In this document: in pieces, positions 63,323-64,000 of the stretch | Layout: each line of letters starts with the position of its first letter | Numbering within the stretch: position 1 is the stretch's first letter | Assembly: GCA_950295325.1 (NCBI GenBank) | Contig: OX485804.1 | Location: 43,016,429-43,080,428 of the forward strand | DNA: 64,000 nt | Source: Polytrichum commune | Taxonomy: Eukaryota > Streptophyta > Polytrichopsida > Polytrichales > Polytrichaceae | Direction: 5' to 3' | Program-made: the position numbers and the translations under genes | Notes under the pieces: generated by a model | What the model saw: the letters and a program-made list of their open reading frames with translations, nothing else | Databases searched by the model: none | What the model was told of the DNA's origin: nothing

Positions 63323-63340
63323 CTACAAAAACGTTCAAAT
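62319..63340 (-). pseudogene. Decayed transposable-element-like coding region
   Basis: On the minus strand, pieces can be read from about 63240 down to 62340 with several stops and frameshifts. They include WRICRKYTTSVLV, LDGNPTLSKDRLTWIKVGIL and DLETMMLLASMKYIVNLN. The first and last pieces match 54840-55150 and 57030-57276. The family is unknown to me. The pieces lie in the opposite relative order at 54.8-57.3 kb. Confidence 0.45.
63270..63319 (+). repeat. AT dinucleotide microsatellite
   Basis: About 25 uninterrupted AT units. It lies inside the decayed coding repeat and is absent from the related copy near 55.1 kb. Confidence 0.95.
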
Positions 63341-63660
63341 TAGTACCCCTTTTTTGCACTCACATTCACTCATATGTGTTATGAAAGACACACCCCCTGG
63401 GTATCACCTTCACTAATTTTGCACACATACGATTAGCCGTCCCTCACTAATCGGGATAATTAGTGTAGCCATGGTGCTGCCATGTTCCAAACAATTCTCA
63501 ATACCTATCACTAATGACTGCCTTCGACATTATTAGCAAGCTCCAACAGCCAACTTCCGAGCTCCAGCAATATTTGAAAGGCCAATATAATGTATAGCTT
63601 GAAGCTCGACCTAACGTGGCTGGGCTTGTCAACAGTCAGCCAAATCCACTCACTAACAAC

Positions 63661-64000
63661 CGCTTCACACTATGGCCGAAGGTCAAGAGGTCGTCAATTT
63701 TCACCAGTCATATTGCAAGAAACCAAGAATTCAACCTCTCGACCCTTCACACTGGAGGCCAAAATCAAAAGGCCGTCGTTCTCTAAAATGCCTACATGGC
63801 AGTGCTTTTTGACCAAGAAGACGGACTCTTGAAGGAAGTTTGGGTCGGACTGGAAAGGAAACCCAAATTATGGTCGAGAGGCCGTCGATTGTTTTTCATA
63901 AAAAAATTGAAAAACTGACAAGATCTTGGCCGTTAGATTGAAGGGGTTATTTTGGACAGGGAATAAAGTGGGATGCTCTCTCTCTCTCCCTCTCCCTCCT
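63661..64000 (+). mobile_element. M-family subfamily B MITE, cut by the window's right edge
   Basis: It starts CGCTTCACACTATGGCCGAA without the usual GGGTC and matches the 53382-53887 element through CCTACATGGCAGT, TTTTTGACCAAG, GGAAGTTTGGGT and GATCTTGGCCGTTAGATTG. The right end lies beyond base 64000. Confidence 0.8.

Overview
This window reads as nuclear DNA from a land plant. The genes have GT-AG introns and are split into 2 to 11 or more exons. Two of the five encode chloroplast proteins found in plants: red chlorophyll catabolite reductase and a CRR1-like NDH-assembly factor. Telomere-like boxes and a site II element, typical of plant housekeeping promoters, lie beside two others. The sequence is AT-rich and mostly repetitive. 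The proteins look diverged from flowering-plant versions as I remember them, so a bryophyte, fern or other non-flowering plant is my inference. The species cannot be fixed from this window.

Layout. 1-6.1 kb: most of a minus-strand FluG/NodGS-type gene (amidohydrolase plus glutamine-synthetase-like domain), whose last part lies beyond the left edge. 6.1-7.7 kb: degenerate upstream repeats and a GC-rich block. 7.7-27 kb: a gene-free tract of short inverted-repeat elements, a decayed LTR retrotransposon, dispersed repeats and a minisatellite. 27.4-45.3 kb is the gene-rich core: RRP42 exosome subunit (+), CRR1-like protein (-), red chlorophyll catabolite reductase (-) and ribosomal protein eL37 (+). 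45.4-64 kb: tandem arrays, inverted-repeat elements and decayed coding repeats, with no gene that I can support.

The genes do not form one pathway. RRP42 and eL37 serve RNA processing and translation. The CRR1-like protein and RCCR act in the chloroplast (NDH complex biogenesis and chlorophyll breakdown). The FluG-like protein combines two domains of nitrogen and amide metabolism.

The most notable non-genic signal is a family of non-autonomous elements called the M family below. Its terminal inverted repeats start GGGCCACTTCACAC and it has 3-bp target duplications (TTA, TAA, TGA), which suggests PIF/Harbinger (Tourist-like) MITEs. Members range from about 500 bp down to a 46-bp palindrome of little more than the two ends. 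One end has been amplified into a 212-bp tandem array, and one copy sits about 235 bp upstream of the eL37 start codon. Two other dispersed families are called G (motif GGACTTGGAAACACTAGG) and L (motif TTTGAGCACATAGTCCAATC).
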